NCBI RefSeq assembly: GCF_004803635.1
Contig: NZ_SSWX01000024.1
Span: 3,439 to 58,916 of the forward strand
Direction of reading: 5' to 3'
DNA: 55,478 bases
DNA from: Lampropedia aestuarii
GTDB taxonomy: Bacteria; Pseudomonadota; Gammaproteobacteria; Burkholderiales; Burkholderiaceae_C
The first letter of the stretch is position 1. Each line of letters starts with the position of its first letter. A program made the position numbers and the translations under genes. Below, piece by piece: positions 27,149-35,903 of this stretch. A model generated the notes under the pieces. The model saw only the letters and a list, made by a program, of their open reading frames with translations. It did not search any database and had not been told where the DNA came from.

Positions 27149-28315
27149 TCACTCATTGCCAGTAGGACTGGCGATTTGCACCCATTGGCCGTTTTGTGCC
27201 TGGTCAATGGACACCAGTTCAGGCGTGACATGGTTATTCGCCCAGCTTTGTTTTGCATACGTTGTGAAGTCTTGGTGGAAGACATTCTTCATGGCCTCTG
27301 AGAATGTCTGAGCCGTCAAATCAGGGCCTGCTGCCTGTAGGCCATCAATAAACCAGCCCATGTAGGAATACGCGTTGGCGGCGTTTTCATCCGCCTCATG
27401 GCCAAATTGCTGTCTGTAATCGGCAAAGAATTGCTTGGCCTCGGGGTCGCTGGCATTGTTTGGATCATGGAGCTTCCAGCCCCCGATTCCATACAGTCCT
27501 TCGACGGTGTCCTTGCCCAAATTGGTGACGATGCTGCTGCGCCCTGGAATACCCGTTAATACCTTGACGTCGCTCCAGTTGAGTTTCTTGACCTCGGACA
27601 TCACACCGACGGTTTCCCGAATCACGGTGCCAGAGAAAATCAAATCCACATTGGCCGCGCGCATTCTGGCCACCTGCGAAGAGAAATCGATATCACCCAC
27701 TTTGTAGGCAGCCTCAGCAGCGACTGTCAGATTGTTTTTCTGCATGGCTGTGTTGATGCCAGCGCGCATCAACTCACCGAGCGGACCTTCCTGATAAATC
27801 ACACCAATGCGCTTGACCCCCCAGTTGTTAATCGCCCAGTCCAGGCCCGCTGCGGTGGTTGTGTCGTAGTTTTGAATCGTGGTGAACAGCAATGGGCTAT
27901 TGCCCGAGACGCGCTGAATCACCGCCGATGCGGCCCAGGGCGCAAACACCACGACACCTGCATCAGTGGCCATCTTGACTGTGGCCGCATTCGTGCCAGA
28001 GCCGAATGGATTGACCAGTGCAAATACCTGGTCGCTGCGGATCATCTTTTGCACAGCGCGCACTGCCATCTGCGGCTGGCTGCCGTTGTCCTCGGTTACC
28101 AGCCGCAGTTTGCGACCGTGAATGCCGGTCGCATTCGCCTCGTCAATGCGCATTTGCATCGCATTGCGCAGCATCGCTGAGCCAGTCGCGGTTGGCCCTG
28201 ACAAATCCAGGTGCGTGCCCAGCACAATTTCCTTGTCGCTCACGCCATTGGCGTGCGCGCTGCTAAATGCCAGGGCAAGGGTAAGCGCCATCAGATGGCG
28301 GCGATTCAATTGCAT
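27149..28315 (-). CDS. Liv-type ABC transporter periplasmic binding protein
   Basis: A 388-aa secreted protein: signal peptide residues 1-22 (MQLNRRHLMALTLALAFSSA, cut after AHA), then two type I periplasmic-binding lobes (GTHLDLSGPTATGSAMLRNA; FAPWAASAVIQRVSGNSPLL). It belongs to the branched-chain amino acid/amide group, which in Burkholderiales includes binders for aromatic and short acids. AGGAGAC lies 4 nt before the ATG. It follows the AMP-forming ligase and precedes the porin, so it should deliver the ligand to LivHMGF encoded upstream. Confidence 0.92.
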   Translation of the reverse strand: MQLNRRHLMALTLALAFSSAHANGVSDKEIVLGTHLDLSGPTATGSAMLRNAMQMRIDEANATGIHGRKLRLVTEDNGSQPQMAVRAVQKMIRSDQVFALVNPFGSGTNAATVKMATDAGVVVFAPWAASAVIQRVSGNSPLLFTTIQNYDTTTAAGLDWAINNWGVKRIGVIYQEGPLGELMRAGINTAMQKNNLTVAAEAAYKVGDIDFSSQVARMRAANVDLIFSGTVIRETVGVMSEVKKLNWSDVKVLTGIPGRSSIVTNLGKDTVEGLYGIGGWKLHDPNNASDPEAKQFFADYRQQFGHEADENAANAYSYMGWFIDGLQAAGPDLTAQTFSEAMKNVFHQDFTTYAKQSWANNHVTPELVSIDQAQNGQWVQIASPTGNE

Positions 28316-28338
28316 GTTTGTCTCCTTGAATAATGGTT

Positions 28339-30198
28339 TTATGCAACGACAGGAACCGGTTTTGCAGTGCTGTACATGCTGTCAATCAGCCCTGCGTATT
28401 TACGTGCAATCACCTTGCGCTTGAGCTTCATCGTGGGCGTGAGCTCTTCGTCTTCTGCGGTCAGCAGCATGTCGATGATGCGGAAGTCTTTGATTTGCTC
28501 GACACGCGCGAGCTGCTGGTTGACGCGGTCGACCTCGCTGCGGATCAAGGCCGCAATTGCTGGTGCGCGGGCCAGGCTGGTGTAGTCGGTGTAGGGAATT
28601 TGCTGCTCTTGCGCATGCCTGGCGACATGCTCCTGATCAAGCATGATCAGACAGGTCAGGTAGTTGCGGCCATCGCCAATCACCACCGAGTCAGTGATAT
28701 AGGGGCTGAACTTCAACAAGCTTTCAATATGGCTTGGCGTGATGTTCTTGCCGCCCGAGGTGATCAAAATGTCTTTGAGGCGGTCGCGAATGGCCAGGTA
28801 GCCGTTGCCATCGAGCTCGCCACAATCGCCAGTGCGCAGCCAGCCTTGGGCATCGACAGTGTCAGCCGTTTGCTCTGGCAAATTCCAGTAACCACCAAAT
28901 ACATTGGGGCCGCGAATTTGGATTTCACCCTCAGCGCCAATGCGCATCTCAGTGCCAGGCGAAGGCACACCGGCCCAGCCCAGCCGAATACCGCCTTTGG
29001 GTGTGGCTGCGCAAAAACCGCAGGTTTCGGTCATGCCATAGGCTTCGCGCAGTTCGATACCGCAAACCAAAAACCAGCGAATCAGTTCTGCCGGCACAGG
29101 TGCAGCGCCAGTAATGGCGCTGCGCACATTCTGCAAACCCAAGAAAATCTTGATATTGCGCAGTGTTGCCCAGCGCAGCGCTTGGGTGGCTAGGCCTTGT
29201 GCGGGCGCTGCTTGCTGGCTGAGCTGCGCCTCAACCAACTGGGCTGCGCTTTCGCGCGCTTTGGCATAGGCCCAGCGTGCGGCAGGAATGGCATCGCGCA
29301 TGAACAAATCAATTTGCGAATACATTTTTTCCCAGAAGCGCGGCGGCGCAAACAGCATATGCGGAGCCACCTCGCGCAGGTCATTGGTGACCGTGCCAGC
29401 GTTCTCAGGAAAATGCACGATCACGCCCAAAGCCAGCGGATTAAAGACCGTCGACATGCGCTCGGCGATATGGCAAAGCGGCAAAAACGACAGCGATTTG
29501 TCGCCCACCCCCACATCCAGGTACTGCGGCGCCTGTGTGAGCTGGAACATCACATTGCGGCACAAAATCATTGCCCCTTTGGGGTCTCCAGTGGTGCCTG
29601 AGGTGTATACCAAAAATGCAATATCTTGCGCACGGCCCGCATCAATGGCCTGCTCAAACGCAAGCGCTTGGCTGGCGTCGTGGCCGCGCTGCAAACCCTC
29701 CTGCAATACGTCATCGAAAAAGCGCACCTGCGGGTCAGCAAAGTCGCGCAGACCATCGCGCTCCATCACCACAATAGTGCGCAACGCGGGGCATTGCGCG
29801 CGCACCGCCAGCACTTTTTCCAGCTGCTCCTGGTTTTCGACAAACACGGCTTGCGCGCCACTGTTTTGCAGGATGTAGAGCACTTGGTCGGCCGACGAGG
29901 TTGGATAGATGCCATTGCCCACAAACCCCATGCACTGCGCGGCCATGTCGACATACAGCCATTCGGGCCGGTTCTCGGCCAGTACACACACCACTGCGCC
30001 ACGCACCAGCCCTGCTGACTGCAACACCAAGCCAATCGCACGGGCGCTGCGGTAATACTCGGCCCAGCTGATGCTTTGCCACAAACCGCGGCGTTTGTGG
30101 CGCAGCGCAGGCAAGTCACTCCATTGCTGACAACGCAGACGAAACAGCCGGGCAGGCGTGTCTTGTTGCTGCACCTGAGGGAAAGAATTTAACGCCAT
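28339..30198 (-). CDS. Long-chain-type AMP-forming acyl-CoA synthetase (FadD15-like)
   Basis: A 619-aa adenylate-forming ligase that makes acyl-CoA from acid, ATP and CoA. The P-loop motif is VYTSGTTGDPKGAM, the A5 motif is EAYGMTETCGF, the hinge/A8 region GWLRTGDCGELDGNGYLAI, and the A10 lysine is in PTMKLKRKVI. This layout (large insert, TSGGKNITPSHIE) matches the FadD15/ACSL group with long hydrophobic acids. Start chosen at ATG 30198, with GGAGAA in front, overlapping the livF stop by 10 nt; the further upstream frame is inside livF. Its place inside a Liv transporter operon suggests the ligase activates the imported acid. Confidence 0.9.
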   Translation of the reverse strand: MALNSFPQVQQQDTPARLFRLRCQQWSDLPALRHKRRGLWQSISWAEYYRSARAIGLVLQSAGLVRGAVVCVLAENRPEWLYVDMAAQCMGFVGNGIYPTSSADQVLYILQNSGAQAVFVENQEQLEKVLAVRAQCPALRTIVVMERDGLRDFADPQVRFFDDVLQEGLQRGHDASQALAFEQAIDAGRAQDIAFLVYTSGTTGDPKGAMILCRNVMFQLTQAPQYLDVGVGDKSLSFLPLCHIAERMSTVFNPLALGVIVHFPENAGTVTNDLREVAPHMLFAPPRFWEKMYSQIDLFMRDAIPAARWAYAKARESAAQLVEAQLSQQAAPAQGLATQALRWATLRNIKIFLGLQNVRSAITGAAPVPAELIRWFLVCGIELREAYGMTETCGFCAATPKGGIRLGWAGVPSPGTEMRIGAEGEIQIRGPNVFGGYWNLPEQTADTVDAQGWLRTGDCGELDGNGYLAIRDRLKDILITSGGKNITPSHIESLLKFSPYITDSVVIGDGRNYLTCLIMLDQEHVARHAQEQQIPYTDYTSLARAPAIAALIRSEVDRVNQQLARVEQIKDFRIIDMLLTAEDEELTPTMKLKRKVIARKYAGLIDSMYSTAKPVPVVA

Positions 30199-30965
30199 GT
30201 TTTTCTCCGCTTCCAACGCTGCGTGGTGCCGCTGGCACCGGTATGCGTGCCGCCGCCCAGATAAGAGGCCTGCACATCGGCTTTTTGGGACAAGACCTCG
30301 CAACTATCAGCCGCGACAACACGCCCCAATTCCATGATGTAGCCGTCGTCAGCATGCGAGAGCGCGATCGCGGCGTTTTGCTCGACCACCAAAATCGCCG
30401 TTCCGGTCTCGTCACGGATACGGCAGATAATGGAAAAAATTTCCTTGGTCAGCAGTGGCGACAAGCCCAGCGAAGGCTCGTCCAGCATCAGCAATTGCGG
30501 CTTGGCCATGTAAGCGCGGCCAATGGCCACCATTTGCTGCTCCCCACCGGACAGCAAGCCTGCGTGCTGCTGCATGCGCTCCTTCAGACGAGGAAACCAG
30601 CTGTAGATGCGCTCCAGATCACGCTGCACGCCATCGCGGTCCCGGCGTGTGTAAGCGCCCATCGCCAGGTTGTCCTGCACCGAGAGAAACGGGAATACCT
30701 GGCGCCCCTCTGGCACCAGCACCAGGCCTCGGCGGCACACCTCATCAGCATCCAAACGGCTGACGGTTTGACCAGAAAACTTCACCTCGCCCTTGAAAGG
30801 GTCGATCACGCCGGCAATCGTATTGAGCAGCGTCGTCTTGCCTGCACCATTGGCCCCCAGCACGGCCACAATGCGACCGGATTGGACCTGAATATTCACC
30901 CCCTGTATGGCCACAATGGGCCCGTACCAGGTCTCCAAATTGTTCACTTCAAGCAATGCACTCAT
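30189..30965 (-). CDS. livF: Liv-type ABC transporter ATP-binding protein
   Basis: A 258-aa cytoplasmic ATPase. Walker A GANGAGKTTLLN (about 34-45), signature LLSGGEQQMVAIGRA, Walker B LLMLDEPSLGLSP. The LivF subgroup is recognised by VPEGRQVFPFLSVQDNL. It carries a C-terminal extension of about 20 residues rich in Gly/Thr/Arg beyond the usual end, part of which overlaps the start of the following ligase gene. With LivG it powers import through LivHM. Confidence 0.92.
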   Translation of the reverse strand: MSALLEVNNLETWYGPIVAIQGVNIQVQSGRIVAVLGANGAGKTTLLNTIAGVIDPFKGEVKFSGQTVSRLDADEVCRRGLVLVPEGRQVFPFLSVQDNLAMGAYTRRDRDGVQRDLERIYSWFPRLKERMQQHAGLLSGGEQQMVAIGRAYMAKPQLLMLDEPSLGLSPLLTKEIFSIICRIRDETGTAILVVEQNAAIALSHADDGYIMELGRVVAADSCEVLSQKADVQASYLGGGTHTGASGTTQRWKRRKTWR

Positions 30966-30979
30966 GGCGGTCTTTCTAT

Positions 30980-31759
30980 TCAGGTGCCAAGGTAGGCCGC
31001 GATCACGGCGGGGTCGCTTTGCACCTGAGCAGGCGTGCCTTCGGAGAGCACCGCGCCTTGCGCCATGCAGATCACACGGTCGGCCACGGCACTGACCAGC
31101 GACATGTCGTGCTCCACCATCACCACGGTGATGCCCAGATCGCAGCGGATGTCATCAATCCAGAATGCCAGCTCGCGCGTCTCTTCCGGGTTCAGGCCAG
31201 AGGCCGGTTCGTCCAAGAACAAGAGCTCAGGCTGCGTGCACAGTGCACGCCCGAGTTCCACCACCTTGCGAACGCCATAAGGCAGACTGGCGACAACCGC
31301 ATGGCGCCAGGCTGACAGATCGAGGAACTCGATCACCGCCTCGGCCTCGGCGCGCGCAGCCTCCTCCAGGCGCGTCACCGCAGGAGTGCGCAGAATCTGC
31401 TGCCACCACTGGCCATGGCCAAAGCGATGGCGACCCAGCAGCAGGTTGTCCATCACAGTGGCCGCATCAAACAGCTCAATGTTCTGAAAGGTGCGGGCAA
31501 TGCCATACTGGGCAATGCGCTGCCTGGGCACATGGGCCAGGTCTTGCCCCTTGAACACAATGGCACCGCCTGAGACATCAAACACCCGAGTAATGGCATT
31601 CAAGGTCGAGGTTTTACCTGCACCATTGGGGCCAATGATGGCAAGCACTTCGCCCACATGTACATCCAGGTTCAGACCGGCAATGGCGCGCACACCACCA
31701 AACGTCAGCGACAAATCGCGCACCTGCATCAAAGGGTTAGAGTTGGCTGTAGGGCTCAT
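30980..31759 (-). CDS. livG: Liv-type ABC transporter ATP-binding protein
   Basis: A 259-aa ATPase of the LivG group: Walker A GPNGAGKTSTLN (about 40-51), a Q-loop near GIARTFQNIELF, signature region LPYGVRKVVELGRAL (atypical, as in LivG) and Walker B LLFLDEPASGLNPEE, with VVMVEHDMSLV giving the switch His. Its start overlaps the livM stop in ATGA. Partner of LivF. Confidence 0.93.
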   Translation of the reverse strand: MSPTANSNPLMQVRDLSLTFGGVRAIAGLNLDVHVGEVLAIIGPNGAGKTSTLNAITRVFDVSGGAIVFKGQDLAHVPRQRIAQYGIARTFQNIELFDAATVMDNLLLGRHRFGHGQWWQQILRTPAVTRLEEAARAEAEAVIEFLDLSAWRHAVVASLPYGVRKVVELGRALCTQPELLFLDEPASGLNPEETRELAFWIDDIRCDLGITVVMVEHDMSLVSAVADRVICMAQGAVLSEGTPAQVQSDPAVIAAYLGT

Positions 31760-32832
31760 CGATAACGCTCCGACTTCATATAACGTTTCTGGCGCTTGAA
31801 GGTGTCACGGCGGTACAGCGGAAACGACTGCAGCAGCGCACGCAACTTCAGCCAACGGCCATTGAGGCCGCCGGGCTCGAACAACACGAACAGCGCCAGC
31901 ACCAAACCAAAAATAAAAATTTCAAGACCAAATTGCGTCGCCATCTGCGCTGGCAACCAAGGCTTGATGCGGGAAATGGCCACTGGCAACATGCTGATGA
32001 GCACCGCACCAAAAATCGCACCACGCAGACTGCCAAGACCGCCAATGACTACCATCAGCACCAGCTCCAGCGACAGCAGCAAGGTAAAGCCGTCAGGCGT
32101 GAGGTATTGCAGGTGGTAGGCGATCAGCGCCCCCGCCACACCGGTAATGCCGGCTGAGATCGCAAACGCAGCCACCTTCACAGCACGCACATGGATGCCC
32201 AACGAATAGGCCGCTGCCTCTGAATCTCGCACCCCCATGAACGCGCGACCAATGGCCGAGCGCAGCATATTGAGCAGCCCCAAAAGCACCACCACCAGCA
32301 CCAGCAGGCACAGGTAGTAAAACGCTTTGGGCGAAGCCAGTGACCATGAGCCAATGCGTGCAGGCTCTACGGCCAAGCCGGTAAAGCCCCCGGTCACCGA
32401 GCCCCAATGGCCGATCAGCTGCTCGACAATGATTGCAAAGGCCATGGTCACCATTGCCAGATACAGACCCGAGACTCGGATTGCGGGAATGCCCAGCAAC
32501 AAGCCTGCCGCGCCCGTAATCAGGCCCGCCAACAAGATCGACAGCGGCAGTGGCACGCCCTTGGACATCAGCCACGCATTGGCATAAGCGCCAATGGCCA
32601 CAAATGCCGCATGCCCTAGTGACACCTGGCCAGTGAAACCGGTCAGCAGCATCAAACCCAGACTGGCAATGCAGAGAATGAACACATAAGACAGCTCGCC
32701 CAGGACAAAGCTGCTGGCCACCAGCGGCAGCAGCACCAGCGCTGCGACCAACGTGCCGTAGAGCAGCTTCTCATGGGGGTGCGCCAGCAGTTTGAAGCTA
32801 TCGCGGTATCGGGTGTGGTAGTCAAATCGCAT
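31756..32832 (-). CDS. livM: Liv-type ABC transporter permease
   Basis: A 358-aa inner membrane permease of the LivM family, with about eight to ten hydrophobic segments and the family motif GFTGQVSLGHAAFVAIGAYANAW split around residue 70. The EAA-like cytoplasmic loop lies near AVKVAAFAISAGITG. A roughly 30-residue basic cytoplasmic tail (RRDTFKRQKRYMKSERYR) follows the last membrane segment. Overlaps livG by ATGA; 24 bp after livH. Confidence 0.92.
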   Translation of the reverse strand: MRFDYHTRYRDSFKLLAHPHEKLLYGTLVAALVLLPLVASSFVLGELSYVFILCIASLGLMLLTGFTGQVSLGHAAFVAIGAYANAWLMSKGVPLPLSILLAGLITGAAGLLLGIPAIRVSGLYLAMVTMAFAIIVEQLIGHWGSVTGGFTGLAVEPARIGSWSLASPKAFYYLCLLVLVVVLLGLLNMLRSAIGRAFMGVRDSEAAAYSLGIHVRAVKVAAFAISAGITGVAGALIAYHLQYLTPDGFTLLLSLELVLMVVIGGLGSLRGAIFGAVLISMLPVAISRIKPWLPAQMATQFGLEIFIFGLVLALFVLFEPGGLNGRWLKLRALLQSFPLYRRDTFKRQKRYMKSERYR

Positions 32833-32856
32833 GATTAATTCCTTGGTCTCTTGTGC

Positions 32857-33741
32857 TCACACACGCCGTCCATGCGCTTCACCCAGCAGTCCCTGCGGCC
32901 TGAAGATCAGCACAAGAATCAGCGCCAAATAAGCCACGATGTCCTTGCTGCCCTGCGGCATGTAGACTCCCGCGTACTGCTCGATCAGGCCAATTAACAG
33001 ACCGCCCAGAATGGCGCCAGGAATGCTGCCAAAACCACCCAGCACCAAGGCCGCCAACGCCTTCAAGGTAACCAGCCACAGCGAGGTATCAACCAAGGTG
33101 ATAGGCGCCAGCAGCACACCGGCCAGCGCAGCAATGGCTCCAGCCAATGCCCACACCAGCGAGTTCACCCGTTTGACACGCACGCCGTTGAGGTAAGCGG
33201 CCAGTTGATTTTGCGAAGCCGCTTGCATGGCAATGCCAAGCCGGGTATGGCGAAAGAACACATACAGCAGCACTGTCACGGCCATCGCCATCCCCAGAAT
33301 CACCAGCTGCAAATCGGCAATTTGCAAACCACCAATGCTGGTCGTGCCATTGGTCCAGGGCGTTGGGTAGTTGCGCGACTCAGGCCCAAAGACCATGCTG
33401 ACCAGGCCGCGAATCATGAACGCCAGCGCGATGGTCAGCATCACCCCTGCAAACTGGGGCTGGCCAGCAATGCGGCGAATCACCAACGCATCAAGTCCAT
33501 AAGCGAGCACGGCTGTAATAGCGAGCGTGATGAACACTGCCAGCCAGAATGGCAGCCCAACCACAGAGATCAGGCCCCAGGCCGAAAAGGCAGCAATCAC
33601 CAGAAAATCACCGTGTGCAAAGTTCAGCACCTCGGTGGCCTTGTAAATCAGCACCACGCCTAACGCCACCAGCGCATAAATCGCTCCAACGGAAATGCCG
33701 TTGACAGTGAGCTGGGCAAAAACCTGCAAGTCTTCAGTCAT
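32857..33741 (-). CDS. livH: Liv-type ABC transporter permease
   Basis: A 294-aa inner membrane permease of the LivH family: LTVNGISVGAIYALVALGVV at the N terminus, EVLNFAHGDFLVIAAF as the signature, and GGFGSIPGAILGGLLIGLIE near the end. Eight or so membrane segments. Forms the channel with LivM. Its start overlaps the stop of the tandem HxlR gene in ATGA, coupling transporter and regulator. Confidence 0.93.
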   Translation of the reverse strand: MTEDLQVFAQLTVNGISVGAIYALVALGVVLIYKATEVLNFAHGDFLVIAAFSAWGLISVVGLPFWLAVFITLAITAVLAYGLDALVIRRIAGQPQFAGVMLTIALAFMIRGLVSMVFGPESRNYPTPWTNGTTSIGGLQIADLQLVILGMAMAVTVLLYVFFRHTRLGIAMQAASQNQLAAYLNGVRVKRVNSLVWALAGAIAALAGVLLAPITLVDTSLWLVTLKALAALVLGGFGSIPGAILGGLLIGLIEQYAGVYMPQGSKDIVAYLALILVLIFRPQGLLGEAHGRRV

Positions 33742-34694
33742 GGGGTCTCTCCTGCTGGTGTCTCAAACGCCACATCCCAAGGCCGCAGTGGCTGATGGCA
33801 ATGGCTGCATGTGACCTGCGGCACAAATGCATGGCCACAGGCTTTATGCCTGGGTTGAATCGAACTGGGCTCGTGAAAATGCTGCCCCCCCGACCAGGTT
33901 GCCAGGCAGACGATGTAGCCAAACAAACCGCGGCTGGCTGGCGTCAGCGCATAGCGTTTGCGGCGCGCATCTTCGCGATCGGCAGCGCAAACAAGAAAAT
34001 GCGAATCCACCATGCTGGCCAGGCGCTTGCTGAGCACGCCCGGTGCGATGCGCAGCACATGGCTGAGTTGGTCAAAATGGTGACAGCCCAAAGTGATCGC
34101 AGCGATGATCAACAAACTCCAGCGATCCACGCGCAAGCCCAGTGCAAAGCCTTCTCCTTCTCCTGCACTTGTGCGCAGGCGCGGTGTGCGCATGGCCTCA
34201 CCGCCGTCATGCAACAGTCTGGAATTGGGCTGCAGCGCATAGTCCAACTGGTGCATCGTCGTGCGCTCGCCGCAGCTTGTGCACGCCAGCTCAGGATGGC
34301 AGGCATGGCCGCATTGGCGGTGCAGCAAACGCGCAGGCAGCACCGCCTGGCGCTCACCAAAGCGCTGCTCCCAATCCCAGATCATCAAGACCGAGTCGTA
34401 CAAAGCCATGCCTTTGGCCGTCAGGTGGTAGGCATATCGCATCGGGCGCTCTTGGTACAGACGCGGCCTGAGCACCTCCATCTGCACCAGGCTTTTGAGT
34501 CGCGCAGCCAGCGTATGGCGCGGGATGTTGTAGCGACTGAGCCAGTCGTCAAAGCGGCGCTGGCCAAGAAAGGCCCCAAATATGACTTGGGAGGTCCGAT
34601 AGTCGCCAATCAGTTTCAGACCATGGCTGAGAGTGCTGCTGGAGAGCGCATCCCGCACCAGGTTCAGATCGGGCTCGGTCTGCTGCACGGCCAT
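33738..34694 (-). CDS. Tandem HxlR-type regulator with two Cys-rich ribbons
   Basis: A 318-aa protein with two HxlR-like winged helices in one chain: about 23-113 (FLGQRRFDDWLSRYNIPRHT, LAARLKSLVQMEVL) and about 185-272 (LRVDRWSLLIIAAITLGCHH, VLSKRLASMVDSHFL). Each is followed by a short Cys motif with identical spacing: C128-x9-C138-x2-C141 and C286-x9-C296-x2-C299, with His two after the first Cys, resembling a zinc ribbon. HxlR proteins normally are about 100-150 aa dimers, so this is a built-in dimer. It sits directly between the thiolase (zero spacing) and livH (ATGA), so it is made with the pathway it presumably controls. Confidence 0.82.
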   Translation of the reverse strand: MAVQQTEPDLNLVRDALSSSTLSHGLKLIGDYRTSQVIFGAFLGQRRFDDWLSRYNIPRHTLAARLKSLVQMEVLRPRLYQERPMRYAYHLTAKGMALYDSVLMIWDWEQRFGERQAVLPARLLHRQCGHACHPELACTSCGERTTMHQLDYALQPNSRLLHDGGEAMRTPRLRTSAGEGEGFALGLRVDRWSLLIIAAITLGCHHFDQLSHVLRIAPGVLSKRLASMVDSHFLVCAADREDARRKRYALTPASRGLFGYIVCLATWSGGQHFHEPSSIQPRHKACGHAFVPQVTCSHCHQPLRPWDVAFETPAGETP

Positions 34695-35903
34695 TCAGTG
34701 GGCTCCAAAACGCTCAATGACCATCGCCACGGCAACCCCTGCAGCACCGCAAATGGCCACCACCGCACGGCGCAGCTGGCGGCGCTCCAACTCATCAAGT
34801 GCCATGCCCACCAGCGCACTCCCGGTCGAGCCCATCGCGTGTCCCAGTGCGATGGCACCGCCGTTGACATTGAGCTTCTCGTGCGGCACGTTCAGGTGCT
34901 TCATGTAGTGCAGCATCAGCGCCGCAAACGACTCGTTGACCTCAAACACATCGATGTCATCCACCGTCAAACCGGCGCGCTGCAGTGCTTTTTGGGTCGC
35001 ATCGACTGCGGCGGTCAGGGCCAGCACATGGTCGCCCGAGGCATCGGCGCTGGCCAGAATGCGCGCGCGCGGTGTCAGGCCCAGTCGCTCTACAGCAGCA
35101 GGGCTGGCCAGCAACACGGCAGCAGCGCCATCGGCCATCGTGGGCGAATTGCCTGCATGCTGCACATGCGCAATCGCATCCAGGCCGTATTGCTTGCACA
35201 TCAGCGCATCAATGCCGTATTTTTGTCCCATCTCGGCAAAGGCAGGCGCGAGTGCAGACAGGCTCTCCAGGCTGGTGCCTGCACGTGGCGTCTCATCCTG
35301 CGCCAGCACGGTGTCGCCAGCGGCATTCTTGACCGCAACCACAGAGCGAAAATGGCCCGCCTCGCGCGCAGCCACCGCACGCTGCTGCGATGCCAAAGCA
35401 TAGGCATCGCACTGCTGGCGCGTAAAGCCTTCAAGGCTGGCAATGGTGTCAGCGGCAATGCCAATAGGCACCAACGAAGTCTGGTGCTGGAACTCCAGAT
35501 CATGCGTGAGGGGTCCCTTGTCGCTGGCCATCGGCACACGTGACATCATCTCAATGCCGCCGGCCACCGCCAGTGCATCATTGGCCAGTGCCTGGGCTGC
35601 AGCCAACTGCACCGCCGTCAGGCCCGAGGCGCAGTAACGGTTCAGGCTCATGCCAGAGACAGCATCGCTCCAGCCGGCCCGCACCAGAGCAAGTTTGCCA
35701 ATATTGGCGCCTTGTTCAGCCACTTGGCTTACGCAGCCAAACAGGCCATCGCACACCTGAGCGGTGTCGATGCCAGTGCGCGCCTGCAATGCCTGCAGTT
35801 GCTGTGCGAGCAGATCCACCGGCTTGATGTCTTTGAGCGCGCCCTTGTCATTGCCGCGTCCACGCGGGCTGCGCACCGCATCGATAATAAGTGCTTGAGT
35901 CAT
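34695..35903 (-). CDS. Thiolase (acetyl-CoA acyltransferase)
   Basis: A 402-aa thiolase II family enzyme that cleaves a 3-oxoacyl-CoA with CoA. The nucleophile Cys91 is in NRYCASGL, the His in GGAIALGHAMGSTG, and the second Cys in AICGAAGVAVAM (family CGGGxG; here GAAG). NESFAALM is also conserved. It resembles catabolic FadA/FadI-type thiolases rather than the biosynthetic PhaA. The start ATG overlaps the stop of the DUF1295 gene. Expected product is acetyl-CoA plus a shortened acyl-CoA. Confidence 0.9.
   Translation of the reverse strand: MTQALIIDAVRSPRGRGNDKGALKDIKPVDLLAQQLQALQARTGIDTAQVCDGLFGCVSQVAEQGANIGKLALVRAGWSDAVSGMSLNRYCASGLTAVQLAAAQALANDALAVAGGIEMMSRVPMASDKGPLTHDLEFQHQTSLVPIGIAADTIASLEGFTRQQCDAYALASQQRAVAAREAGHFRSVVAVKNAAGDTVLAQDETPRAGTSLESLSALAPAFAEMGQKYGIDALMCKQYGLDAIAHVQHAGNSPTMADGAAAVLLASPAAVERLGLTPRARILASADASGDHVLALTAAVDATQKALQRAGLTVDDIDVFEVNESFAALMLHYMKHLNVPHEKLNVNGGAIALGHAMGSTGSALVGMALDELERRQLRRAVVAICGAAGVAVAMVIERFGAH

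Noticed and set aside
28333-29193. 286-codon plus-strand frame opposite the FadD-like gene
   Set aside because: Antisense to clear ligase motifs; no start signal.
33795-35543. 582-codon plus-strand open frame opposite the HxlR and thiolase genes
   Set aside because: Spans two well-supported minus-strand genes and the protein is His/Gln/Arg-rich without a recognisable domain; a by-product of high G+C coding on the other strand.
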